Positions 50,635 to 58,383 of a stretch of DNA of 64,000 bases are shown here, one piece after another. The notes beneath the pieces were generated by a model. It worked only from the letters and a program-made list of their open reading frames with translations. It was not told the DNA's origin and did no database searches. The position numbers were made by a program, and so were the translations under genes. Numbering within the stretch: position 1 is the stretch's first letter; the number at the start of each line of letters is the position of its first letter. Source of the stretch: CAVTBT01 sp963733065 (GTDB lineage Bacteria > Actinomycetota > Thermoleophilia > Gaiellales > Gaiellaceae); the NCBI GenBank assembly GCA_963733065.1, contig CAVTBT010000005.1:620001-684000 (forward strand), written 5' to 3'.

Positions 50635-51097
50635 GCAGCTCCTCCACGATCCCGGGTACGTCCTCCGGCTTGACGCCGATCCGCTGACGATGGTTGATCG
50701 CGATCACCGTCGGCCACCCGCAGCCGCCCGCGCACTCGACGGTGCTCAGCGTGACCTCGCCGCCCTCCGAGGTCTCGCCGGCGCGAACGCCGAAGCCCTC
50801 CTCGAACGCCTCCAGCACCTGCTGCGCGCCGTTGATGGCACACGAGATGTTCGTGCAGACCTCGACCGTCACGCGGCCCACCGGCGCGAGGTTGAACATG
50901 TCGTAGAAGGACGCGATCGACAGGCAGTACGCGGGCGTGACGTCGAGCGCGTCCGCGACCTCCTCGAGCGCCGCCGGCGGCAGCCAGCCGTCGTGCGCGT
51001 GCTGCGCCAGGTGCAGCGCGGGCAGCACCGCCGACCGTTGGTTCGGATACAGGGCACGAAGCTCCTGAATGTCGTCGTACAGCGTGCGTGCGCTCAT
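50621..51097 (-). CDS. nuoE: NADH-quinone oxidoreductase subunit E
   Basis: A 158-residue thioredoxin-like [2Fe-2S] subunit. Ligands are in EVCTNISCAINGA and VECAGGCGWPTV (C-x4-C and C-x3-C). ATG 51097 overlaps the stop of a 16-codon bridging frame that follows nuoD. Confidence 0.96.
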
Positions 51098-51144
51098 GCG
51101 CTCTCCCTCGCGGAAGATGCGCCAGCATCTTTCGCGATTGTCAT
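51094..51144 (-). CDS. 16-codon bridging reading frame between nuoD and nuoE
   Basis: Encodes MTIAKDAGASSARESA. Its ATG overlaps the nuoD stop (ATGA) and its TGA overlaps the nuoE ATG (ATGA). It exactly fills the only sizeable gap within nuoA-G. It may keep ribosomes on the message. No expression evidence. Confidence 0.4.
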   Translation of the reverse strand: MTIAKDAGASSARESA

Positions 51145-52409
51145 CGGTCGACCTCCCCCATGACGCCGTCGAGCGAGCCGACGATGGCGATCATGTCCGC
51201 GACCGCCGCGTCGCGCATGCAGGTGGCCGTCGCCTCGAGCGCCACGAAGCTCGGCGCGCGGAACTTCACGCGCCACGGCCTCGGCCCGCCGTCGGAGATC
51301 ACGTAGCAGCCGAACTCGCCGCGCGGCGACTCGATCGGGACGTAGATCTCGCCCTCGGGCACGGTGTAGCCCTCGGTGACGATCTTGAAGTGGTGGATCA
51401 GCGACTCCATCGAGGTGTGCAGCTCGTGCCGGGGCGGCAGCACGACCTTGCGGTCGTCCGCGATCCACGGCTCCCCCTCCATCGCCTCGAGGCGGTCGAG
51501 GCACTGTTCGATGATCCGCGTCGACTCGCGCATCTCGTCCATGTGCACGCGGTAGCGGTCGTAGACGTCGCCGCCCGGGTACACGGGCACGTCGAAGTCG
51601 ACGTCCGCGTAGGCGAGGTAGGGCTGCGCCCGCCGGAGGTCCCAGTCGACTCCGGAGCCCCGCAGCACCGGTCCCGTCTGGCCGAGTGCGATCGCGTCGT
51701 CGGCCGACAGCAGGCCGATGCCCTTCGTGCGCCGCAGCCAGATCTCGTTGCGATCGAGGATCGCCTCGTAGTCGTCGACGGCCCGCGGCATGCGCTCGCA
51801 GAACTTCCTCGCCTCGACGTAGAAGCCGGTCGGCACGTCCTCGGCGAGCCCGCCGGCCTGGAAGTAGCGCGTGTGCATGCGCGTCCCGCCGACCAGTTCC
51901 GAGAGGTCCATGATCAGGTCGCGCTCGCGGAACGCGTACCAGAACATGGAGATCGCGCCGAGCTCGAGCGCGGACGTCCCCAGCCAGACCAGGTGCGAGT
52001 GGATCCGGTTCAGCTCGCAGAGGGCCATGCGCATCCACGTCGCCTTCCGCGGCACCTCGAGCCCCAGTAGGCGCTCGATCGCGAGCACGAAGGCGAGCTC
52101 GTTGTTCTGGTACGAGACGTAGTCGATGCGCTCCGGATACGTGATGCCCTTCCACCACGTCTTCGCCTCCATGGTCTTCTCGAAGCCGGTGTGGAGGTAG
52201 CCGACGACCGCCGCAAGCCCGGCGATCCGCTCGCCGTCGAGGTCGACGACGAGCCGCAGCACGCCGTGTGTCGACGGGTGGTTGGGGCCGAAGTTGACGG
52301 TGAGGATGTCGTCGAGGTCGTGCGCGTCCGGATCGACCTGCAGCACGGTCGGGATGGGGCTGGGGATGCGCGTCCCCTCGTAGATCGACGTGCGGGGCGC
52401 GATCGCCAC
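51141..52409 (-). CDS. nuoD: NADH-quinone oxidoreductase subunit D
   Basis: A 422-residue 49-kDa-type subunit that lines the quinone site. LTVNFGPNHPSTHGVLRLVV contains the conserved His of that site; RMALCELNRIHSHLVWLG, GTRMHTRYFQAGGLAEDVP and the C-terminal FKIVTEGYTVPEGEIYVPIE follow. GTG 52409 lies one base after the nuoC stop. Confidence 0.97.
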   Translation of the reverse strand: MAIAPRTSIYEGTRIPSPIPTVLQVDPDAHDLDDILTVNFGPNHPSTHGVLRLVVDLDGERIAGLAAVVGYLHTGFEKTMEAKTWWKGITYPERIDYVSYQNNELAFVLAIERLLGLEVPRKATWMRMALCELNRIHSHLVWLGTSALELGAISMFWYAFRERDLIMDLSELVGGTRMHTRYFQAGGLAEDVPTGFYVEARKFCERMPRAVDDYEAILDRNEIWLRRTKGIGLLSADDAIALGQTGPVLRGSGVDWDLRRAQPYLAYADVDFDVPVYPGGDVYDRYRVHMDEMRESTRIIEQCLDRLEAMEGEPWIADDRKVVLPPRHELHTSMESLIHHFKIVTEGYTVPEGEIYVPIESPRGEFGCYVISDGGPRPWRVKFRAPSFVALEATATCMRDAAVADMIAIVGSLDGVMGEVDR

Positions 52410-52410
52410 G

Positions 52411-52956
52411 TCAGTTCTCGTCCGAGAAGCGGACCGGCTCGCCGCCGATCGGGTAGTCCTTGCGCAGCGGGTGGCCCTCCCAGTCGTCCTCCATGAGGAT
52501 GCGAACGAGGTTCGGGTGCCCGGTGAAGCGGATGCCGTACATGTCCCACGCCTCGCGCTCGAACCAGTCGGCGGTGGGCCAGACCGGGATCACGGTCGCG
52601 ATCTCCTCGCCGTCGTCGAGCCAGGCGACGACGCGTACCCGGCGGGGGTCGGCGGTGAGTCGCAGCAGGTGGTAGGCCAGGGAGAAGCGCTTCGGCTTGG
52701 GGTCCGGCACGCGCGCGAGGCCCTGCGAGCCCGGTGTGTTGAGATCGCGCCCGGACGTCGTGCCGATGTAGCCGGCGACCCCGCGCTCGCCCCAGCCGAG
52801 GTAGTCGGCGGCGGCGAGGTCGACGAGCATGTTGAAGCCCTCCTCGTCGCGCAGGTGGGTGCAGGCCTCGACGATCCGGGCGGGATCGACCACGAGCGTC
52901 GTCTCGTCGTACGCGACCCGTGTCTCCACGAGCCCGGGCACACCCTCGTACGCCAC
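52411..52956 (-). CDS. nuoC: NADH-quinone oxidoreductase subunit C
   Basis: A 181-residue 30-kDa-type subunit. The signature is at WFEREAWDMYGIRFTGHPNL followed by RILMEDDWEGHPLRKDYP. An insert with GTTSGRDLNTPGSQG is not in the shortest forms. GTG 52956 shares a base with the nuoB stop (TAGTG). Confidence 0.96.
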   Translation of the reverse strand: MAYEGVPGLVETRVAYDETTLVVDPARIVEACTHLRDEEGFNMLVDLAAADYLGWGERGVAGYIGTTSGRDLNTPGSQGLARVPDPKPKRFSLAYHLLRLTADPRRVRVVAWLDDGEEIATVIPVWPTADWFEREAWDMYGIRFTGHPNLVRILMEDDWEGHPLRKDYPIGGEPVRFSDEN

Positions 52957-53558
52957 TACTCCGCCACCCCGCGGATCTGGTACGCGGGGGGCACGCCGGC
53001 CCGGATCTTCTCGTGGAGCCGGACGATGCCCTCCATCAGCGCCTCCGGCCGCGGTGGGCAGCCGGGCACGTGGATGTCGACCGGGACGATCTTGTCGACG
53101 CCCTGCAGGGTCGTGTAGTTGTTGAACATCCCGCCCGAGCTCGCGCAGGCGCCCATCGCGATCACCCACTTCGGCTCGAGCATCTGGTCGTAGACCTGGC
53201 GGATCGGCGCCGCCATCTTGTGCACGACGCGGCCCGAGACGATCAGCAGGTCGGCCTGGCGCGGCGACGACGAGAACCGCTCCATCCCGAAGCGCGCGAT
53301 GTCGTGGCGCGCAGAGACGATCGACATCATCTCGATGGCGCAGCAGGCGAGGCCGAACGTGTCCGGCCAGACCGAGTTCGACTGCGCCCAGGCGACGGCC
53401 TTCTTCACGGTCGTCAGCCCCAGCGCATCCTCCAGGTTCTCGACCTCCTGCTCGAAGACGCCGGGCCCGCGGGTCGGCCACAGCAGGCGCTCGGACTGGA
53501 GGCCGGCCTTGGCGAGCGGGCGGTCGCTGACGCGGCGGCGGCCGCGCTCTACCGCCAC
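52956..53558 (-). CDS. nuoB: NADH-quinone oxidoreductase subunit B
   Basis: A 200-residue subunit holding cluster N2. Ligands: the tandem Cys in FGLACCAIEMM, GACASSGGMF and VPGCPPRPEAL. Quinone-site residues lie near HDIARFGMERF. GTG 53558 is inside the end of nuoA (10-nt overlap) and gives an N-terminal extension rich in Arg. Confidence 0.97.
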   Translation of the reverse strand: MAVERGRRRVSDRPLAKAGLQSERLLWPTRGPGVFEQEVENLEDALGLTTVKKAVAWAQSNSVWPDTFGLACCAIEMMSIVSARHDIARFGMERFSSSPRQADLLIVSGRVVHKMAAPIRQVYDQMLEPKWVIAMGACASSGGMFNNYTTLQGVDKIVPVDIHVPGCPPRPEALMEGIVRLHEKIRAGVPPAYQIRGVAE

Positions 53559-53911
53559 TCGAGCGCTCCCTTGCGCCAGATGTAGACGTACGCGACGACG
53601 AGGATCGCCACGAACACGCCGAGCTCGATGACGGCGAACCAGCCGATCGACTCCAGCACGATCGCGAGCGGGTACAGGAAGACGATCTCGATGTCGAAGA
53701 CGATGAAGAGCATCGCCGTCAGGTAGAAGCTGACGGTGAAGCGCTGTCGCGCCGGCGGCCCCTCGGAGACGCCCGACTCGAACGGGATCATCCGCTGCTT
53801 CGTGCGCGATGAGGGTGGCGTCGCGAACGCGAACGACATGAGGATCATGCTGGCCGGGATCCCCGCCGCGAAGATGGCGTAGATCAGGAACGGAAGCCAG
53901 TTGTCGAGCAC
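53549..53911 (-). CDS. nuoA: NADH-quinone oxidoreductase subunit A
   Basis: A 120-residue three-helix subunit, first of the operon. PFESGVSEGPPARQRFTVSF is the conserved loop, then FIVFDIEIVFLYPLAIVL. GTG 53911 is used; CGGAGGA lies about 11 nt upstream. A -10-like TAGCGT at 53947-53952 would give a leader of roughly 30 nt. Confidence 0.95.
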   Translation of the reverse strand: MLDNWLPFLIYAIFAAGIPASMILMSFAFATPPSSRTKQRMIPFESGVSEGPPARQRFTVSFYLTAMLFIVFDIEIVFLYPLAIVLESIGWFAVIELGVFVAILVVAYVYIWRKGALEWR

Positions 53912-53946
53912 TTCGCGCGCATCCTCCGGGCTCGCCTGCCTGGCGA

Positions 53947-53952
53947 ACGCTA
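53947..53952 (-). promoter_or_regulatory. Candidate -10 element of the nuo operon
   Basis: Minus-strand TAGCGT 35 nt before the nuoA GTG, with a ribosome site between. Unlike the single-gene promoters nearby, this one would make a leadered mRNA. Confidence 0.35.
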
Positions 53953-54054
53953 GCAGGGTGGTGTCGCCGCACGAGCGGTTGCCGAAACCCGCCTGGCAAG
54001 CGCGATGCGACTGTTACGAAGTCGCGTCCCGCAAGGACCTGTAAAGCCGTTAGC

Positions 54055-54060
54055 TACGAT
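54055..54060 (+). promoter_or_regulatory. Candidate -10 element of the IscA/HesB gene (leaderless)
   Basis: TACGAT 7 nt before ATG 54068. It also contains the first bases of an in-frame ATG at 54059, which argues that translation starts at 54068. Confidence 0.5.
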
Positions 54061-54067
54061 GGCCGAC

Positions 54068-54478
54068 ATGGAGATCATGGAGCACTCCGCGCTCGTCTCG
54101 CTGACGCCGACGGCTGCGTCGAAGATCAAGGAGCTCATGGCCGAGGAGCCGGACGCGGGCGAGCTCGTCCTGCGCGTCGCCATCCAGGGCGGCGGCTGCT
54201 CCGGCTTCCAGTACGGGCTCGGCTTCGACTCCGGGGCCGCCGAGGGCGACGAGATCCTCGAGCTCGAGGGCGTACGGGTCGTCGTCGACCCCTACAGCGC
54301 CCCGTACCTGCGCGGCGCCACGATCGACTTCCTCACCGGCCTGCAGGAGTCCGGGTTCAAGATCGAAAACCCGAACGCCACCGCCTCGTGCGGCTGCGGC
54401 CACTCCTTCCAGGTGGAGGAGGGCGAGGACCCCGGCGCCCACGCCGGTGCCGGCTGCGGGTCGGGCTGCTCGCACTGA
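54068..54478 (+). CDS. erpA: IscA/ErpA/HesB-type iron-sulfur assembly protein
   Basis: A 136-residue A-type carrier. The three conserved Cys are in GGCSGFQYGLGF and CGCGHSFQ. The start VSLTPTAASKIKELM and TIDFLTGLQESGFKIENPNA are family-typical. A C-terminal tail AGAGCGSGCSH adds three residues that could bind metal and is unusual. It would hand Fe-S clusters to enzymes such as the divergent Nuo complex. The name erpA is by similarity; IscA or SufA would fit as well. Confidence 0.88.
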   Translation: MEIMEHSALVSLTPTAASKIKELMAEEPDAGELVLRVAIQGGGCSGFQYGLGFDSGAAEGDEILELEGVRVVVDPYSAPYLRGATIDFLTGLQESGFKIENPNATASCGCGHSFQVEEGEDPGAHAGAGCGSGCSH

Positions 54479-54489
54479 TCCGCACCTCG

Positions 54490-54495
54490 TAGCAT
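54490..54495 (+). promoter_or_regulatory. Candidate -10 element of the ferredoxin-NADP reductase gene (leaderless)
   Basis: TAGCAT 7 nt before ATG 54503, only 12 nt after the stop of the previous gene. Confidence 0.5.
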
Positions 54496-54502
54496 CCGCG
54501 CC

Positions 54503-55880
54503 ATGAGCGAGCTTCGCGTCGCGGTGGTCGGCTCGGGGCCGGCCGGCTTCTACGCGGCGGCGCATCTGCTCGCGGCCGACCCACCGGCCGAGGTCGACCT
54601 GATCGAGACGACTGCCAACGCCCTGGGGGCTCGTGCGGCTCGGCGTGGCGCCCGACCATCCGAACATCAAGGCCGTCTCGCGCGCCTTCGAGAAGATCGC
54701 GCTTCGCCCCGGGTTCCGCTTCTTCGGGAACGTGGAGGTGGGCCGCGACGTGCTCCACGACGACCTGGCGAGGCTCTACGACGCGGTCGTCTACACCGTC
54801 GGCGCGCAGACCGACCGGCGCATGGGCATCCCCGGCGAGGATCTCCCGGGCTCCTGGGCCGCGACGGAGTTCGTCGCCTGGTACAACGGCCACCCCGACT
54901 TCCAGGAGCTCTCGTTCGACCTCACGGGTGAGCGGGCGGTGGTGATCGGCAACGGCAACGTGGCGCTCGACGTCGCGCGCATGCTCGCGCTGACGCCCGA
55001 GGAGCTGGCCACGACGGACACGACCGATCCGGCCATCGAGGCGATCGTCGGCTCGGGGATCACCGACATCCTCGTGCTCGGCCGGCGGGGCCCGGTGCAG
55101 GCGGCGTGGACGCCAGTCGAGGTCGGGGAGCTCGGCGACCTCGCCGGGGCGGACGTCGTCGTCGATCCGGCGCAGCTCGAGCTCGACCCTGCGAGCGAGG
55201 CTGAGCTGGCAGCTGCGCCGGGGACGGTGAAGCGGAACGTCGAGCTCCTCCGCGGGTACGCGGAGGGGCAGCCGGAGGGCAAGCCCCGCACGATCTGGCT
55301 GAGGTTCTGCACCTCGCCGGTCGCGGTGCTCGGAGAGGAGCGGGTCGAGGCGATCGAGGTCGTGCGCAACGAGCTCGTGGCCGACGAGGCCGGACGGCTG
55401 CGCGCGGTGCCGACCGACGATCGCGAGGTGATCCCCTGCGGCGTCGTCTTCCGGAGCGTTGGCTACCTCGGCGTCGCACTACCCGGTGTCCCGTTCGACG
55501 AGCGCGCCGGCGTGATGCCGAATGCGGGCGGACGCGTGCTCGACGAGCGAGGCGAGCCGATCCCGGGCCTCTACTGCGCGGGCTGGATCAAGCGCGGGCC
55601 GAGCGGCGTGATCGGCACGAACAAGAAGGACGCGACCGAGACCGCCGAGTACGTCCTCGAGGATGCGCGTGCGGGGCTCCTTGCGCGCGCGGACGGTTCT
55701 GCCGACACGCTCGAGTCGCTCCTCGCCGAGCGGGGGGCCGAGGCGGTCGTCTACGCCGGCTGGGAGGCGATCGACGCCGCGGAGCGCGCTGCGGGCGAGC
55801 CGCACGGCCGGCCGCGGATCAAGCTCTGCACGTGGGACGACCTGCTGGCCGCCGCGCGCGGCGGCGAACCCGTCACGTGA
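54503..55880 (+). CDS. fprA: Ferredoxin--NADP+ reductase (FprA/adrenodoxin-reductase type), frameshifted as assembled
   Basis: An FAD enzyme of the glutathione-reductase-like FNR class. The first frame has the FAD motif RVAVVGSGPAGFYAA and breaks near 54608. Removing one A gives VDLIERLPTPWGLVRLGVAP, the family's hallmark; the second frame then runs NIKAVSRAFEKIA, VVIGNGNVALDVARML for NADP, and GLYCAGWIKRGPSGVIGTNK. Repaired length is 458 residues, typical. The break is a single-base insertion and probably a sequence error. It ends directly at a 27-bp palindrome. Confidence 0.9.
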
Positions 55881-55907
55881 GCGTGACGGTGTCTGACACC
55901 GTCACGC
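55881..55907. repeat. 27-bp palindromic element, copy 2
   Basis: Arms GCGTGACGGTGTC and GACACCGTCACGC pair perfectly around a central T. It begins one base after the reductase stop codon. It differs from copy 1 (38286-38312) at only two positions, the centre and one arm base. Confidence 0.78.
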
Positions 55908-55961
55908 CGCGCTGACTCGCCGCCGCGGAACACGGGCGCCGCGGCCCTCGTTCTCACCGTC

Positions 55962-56609
55962 GTGCACGTCGCCGAGATCTGGCGGTACCCGGTCAAGTCG
56001 CTCGGCGGCGAGCGGCTCGAGGAGGCCGAGCTGCTGATGGACGGCATCCGCGGAGACCGTCTCGTCAGCGTCGTCGTGGACGGCCGGGTGGTCACCGCGC
56101 GGATCCGGCCGCGCCTGCTCGGGCTCCGCGGCTCGACGGCGGCGGACGGAACGCCGCTCGTCGACGGCGTGCCGTGGTGCGACCGCGCGGCGCTCGACGC
56201 CGTCCGCGCAGCGACCTCGCTGCCGGAGGTGGAGCTCGTCGCCGACGGCTCGGTCGAGCGCTTCGACGTGCTGCCGCTGATGGTGGCGACCGACGGCGCG
56301 GTCTCCGAGATCGGCCTCGACGCGCGGCGGTTCCGGCCGAACCTCGTCATCGGCGGCGTCGACGGCCTCGCGGAGCGGGACTGGCCGGGCCGGATGCTGA
56401 AGATCGGCGGCGGCAGCGCCTACGTCTCGGTCGCCCGGCTGCGCCCGCGGTGCGTGATGACGACGTTCGACCCCGACACGCAGGAGCAGGACCGCACGGT
56501 GCTGCAGCGCCTCGTCGACGAGTACGCGGCGAGCTTCGCGCTCGACTGCTCGGTCGTTCAGGCGGGCACGATCCGCGTCGGCGACCCCGTCGAGCTGCGC
56601 CCCGCCTAG
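55962..56609 (+). CDS. MOSC domain protein
   Basis: A 215-residue protein with an N-terminal MOSC beta-barrel (VAEIWRYPVKSLGGERLEEA) and a MOSC core (RRFRPNLVIGGVDGLAERDW, YVSVARLRPRCVMTTFDPDT). The Cys in PRCVMTT corresponds to the conserved one thought to handle sulfur. MOSC proteins act in molybdenum-cofactor sulfuration or related sulfur carriage. GTG 55962. Confidence 0.87.
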   Translation: MHVAEIWRYPVKSLGGERLEEAELLMDGIRGDRLVSVVVDGRVVTARIRPRLLGLRGSTAADGTPLVDGVPWCDRAALDAVRAATSLPEVELVADGSVERFDVLPLMVATDGAVSEIGLDARRFRPNLVIGGVDGLAERDWPGRMLKIGGGSAYVSVARLRPRCVMTTFDPDTQEQDRTVLQRLVDEYAASFALDCSVVQAGTIRVGDPVELRPA

Positions 56610-56676
56610 CGCCGCGGGCGGCGCCTCACTCGATCCAGGGAGGGACGCCGCCGCGCCGGTTGCCGACACCTGGAAG

Positions 56677-56877
56677 GTGCACGCCGACATCGTTGAATGT
56701 CTGCATTGCGGGAGCCAGCGGCTCGTGCCGGCCTCGGCGCAGCACGCGGGCGAGTGCATGCGCTGCGGGTACGTCGGCTGGGCCCCGGCCGAGGACCTGA
56801 GCGAGCACACCCGACGCGCGTTGCGCGAGCGGCCGCTCGAGTCCCGCCGCGTGCTGCGCAGCGTCAACGCGGCGTAG
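56677..56877 (+). CDS. Small zinc-ribbon protein
   Basis: A 66-residue protein with CLHCG near the start and CMRCGYVGW, four Cys in two C-x2-C pairs that would bind zinc. The rest is basic and helical (HTRRALRERPLESRRVLR). It may bind nucleic acid or protein. No family name can be given. It precedes fumC with 31 nt between. Confidence 0.65.
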   Translation: MHADIVECLHCGSQRLVPASAQHAGECMRCGYVGWAPAEDLSEHTRRALRERPLESRRVLRSVNAA

Positions 56878-56895
56878 GCGCCACCGCTCCCTCGC

Positions 56896-56901
56896 TAGAC
56901 T
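56896..56901 (+). promoter_or_regulatory. Candidate -10 element of fumC (leaderless)
   Basis: TAGACT 7 nt before GTG 56909. Confidence 0.5.
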
Positions 56902-56908
56902 CGCCGCC

Positions 56909-58240
56909 GTGAGCGGGACGGCGCAGCGGCAGGAGCTCTGGGGCGGCGAGACGCGCAAGGCCGTCGCCAACTTCCCGGTCTCGGGGGAGCCGATCCCCGT
57001 CCCGGTCGCGCGCTGGCTCGGCCGAATCAAGGCCGCCGCTGCGCGCGCGAACGCCGAGCTGGGCGTGCTCGACGCGGAGAAGGCGGAGCGGATCGCCGCC
57101 GCTGCCGACCGGGTCGCAGGAGGCGAGCTCGACGACCAGTTCCCGATCGACGTCTTCCAGACCGGCTCCGGGACGAGCTCGAATATGAACGCGAACGAGG
57201 TGATCGCGGCCCTCGCCGGCGAGGACGTCCACGCGAACGACGACGTCAACATGGGCCAGTCGTCGAACGACGTCTTCCCCTCGGCGGTGCACCTGGCCGC
57301 GCTCGGTGAGTGCGCGAGCGATCTGCTACCGGCCCTCGACGGTCTGGCCGCCGCACTCGAGGCGAAGGCGCGGGAGTTCGACGACGTCGTGAAGTCCGGG
57401 CGGACGCATCTGATGGACGCCGTGCCGGTGACGCTCGGCCAGGAGTTCGCCGGCTACGCCGCCCAGGTCCGCCAGGGGGCGGAGCGCGTGCGCGACGCGA
57501 TGCCGCGTCTCGGCCAGATCCCACTCGGCGGCACCGCCGTCGGCACCGGCCTGAACACGCATCCCGAGTTCGCCGGGAAGGTGCGCGCGCTCCTCGCCGC
57601 CGACACCGGCCTCGAGATCTCGCCCCCGGCCGACCCCTTCGAGGCGCAGGCGGCGCGCGACGGCCTGGTCGAGGCCTCGGGCGCGCTCAGGGTCGTCGCG
57701 GTCAGCCTGACGAAGATCGCGAACGACCTGCGCCTGATGGGCTCCGGCCCCCGCGCCGGGCTGTCCGAGATCTTCCTCCCCGAGCTGCAGAAGGGCAGCT
57801 CGATCATGCCCGGCAAGGTGAACCCGGTCATCCCGGAGGTCGTCACCCAGGTCGCGGCGCAGGTGATCGGCAACGACGCCGCGATCGCGGTCGGCGGCCT
57901 GCAGGGCCACTTCGAGCTCAACGTCTTCGTGCCGATGATGGCCCGGAACCTGCTCGGCTCGATCGGCCTGCTGGCGAGCGCCTCGCGCCTGCTCGCCGAC
58001 AAGTGCGTCGCCGGGATCGAGGCCAACCGCGAGCAGTGCGAGCGGTACGCCGAGCTGACGCTGTCGGCCGCGACCGCACTGAACCCGTACATCGGCTACG
58101 ACCGCGCCGCGGAGATCGTCAAGACGGCCGCGGCGACCGGGCGGTCGCTGCGCGAGGTCGCGCTCGAGGCAGGAGTCGACGCCTCGGTGCTCGACCAGGC
58201 GCTCGACTTCCGGGCGATGGCCAAGCCGCACGACGCCTGA
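56909..58240 (+). CDS. fumC: Fumarate hydratase class II
   Basis: A 443-residue fumarase interconverting fumarate and malate in the TCA cycle. TGSGTSSNMNANEVIA, VNMGQSSNDVFPSAVH, SGRTHLMDAVPVTLGQEF and the signature GSSIMPGKVNPVIPE (catalytic Ser loop) are intact. Aspartase is the main alternative but the pattern fits FumC. GTG 56909 with TAGACT 7 nt upstream. A single gene. Confidence 0.95.
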   Translation: MSGTAQRQELWGGETRKAVANFPVSGEPIPVPVARWLGRIKAAAARANAELGVLDAEKAERIAAAADRVAGGELDDQFPIDVFQTGSGTSSNMNANEVIAALAGEDVHANDDVNMGQSSNDVFPSAVHLAALGECASDLLPALDGLAAALEAKAREFDDVVKSGRTHLMDAVPVTLGQEFAGYAAQVRQGAERVRDAMPRLGQIPLGGTAVGTGLNTHPEFAGKVRALLAADTGLEISPPADPFEAQAARDGLVEASGALRVVAVSLTKIANDLRLMGSGPRAGLSEIFLPELQKGSSIMPGKVNPVIPEVVTQVAAQVIGNDAAIAVGGLQGHFELNVFVPMMARNLLGSIGLLASASRLLADKCVAGIEANREQCERYAELTLSAATALNPYIGYDRAAEIVKTAAATGRSLREVALEAGVDASVLDQALDFRAMAKPHDA

Positions 58241-58383
58241 TCCGGACAGGCTCGGACCCGCCGCTCCCCGCCTTTGGTGCCTCGTCCGCGTGTTCAGTCG
58301 CGGTGTCCACTGGTCTCATTTGACTCAACGCGCGCGATCGAGCAAGGTTCCCGCCGTCCGTGGAAACCGAAAGGGGGAGGGAC

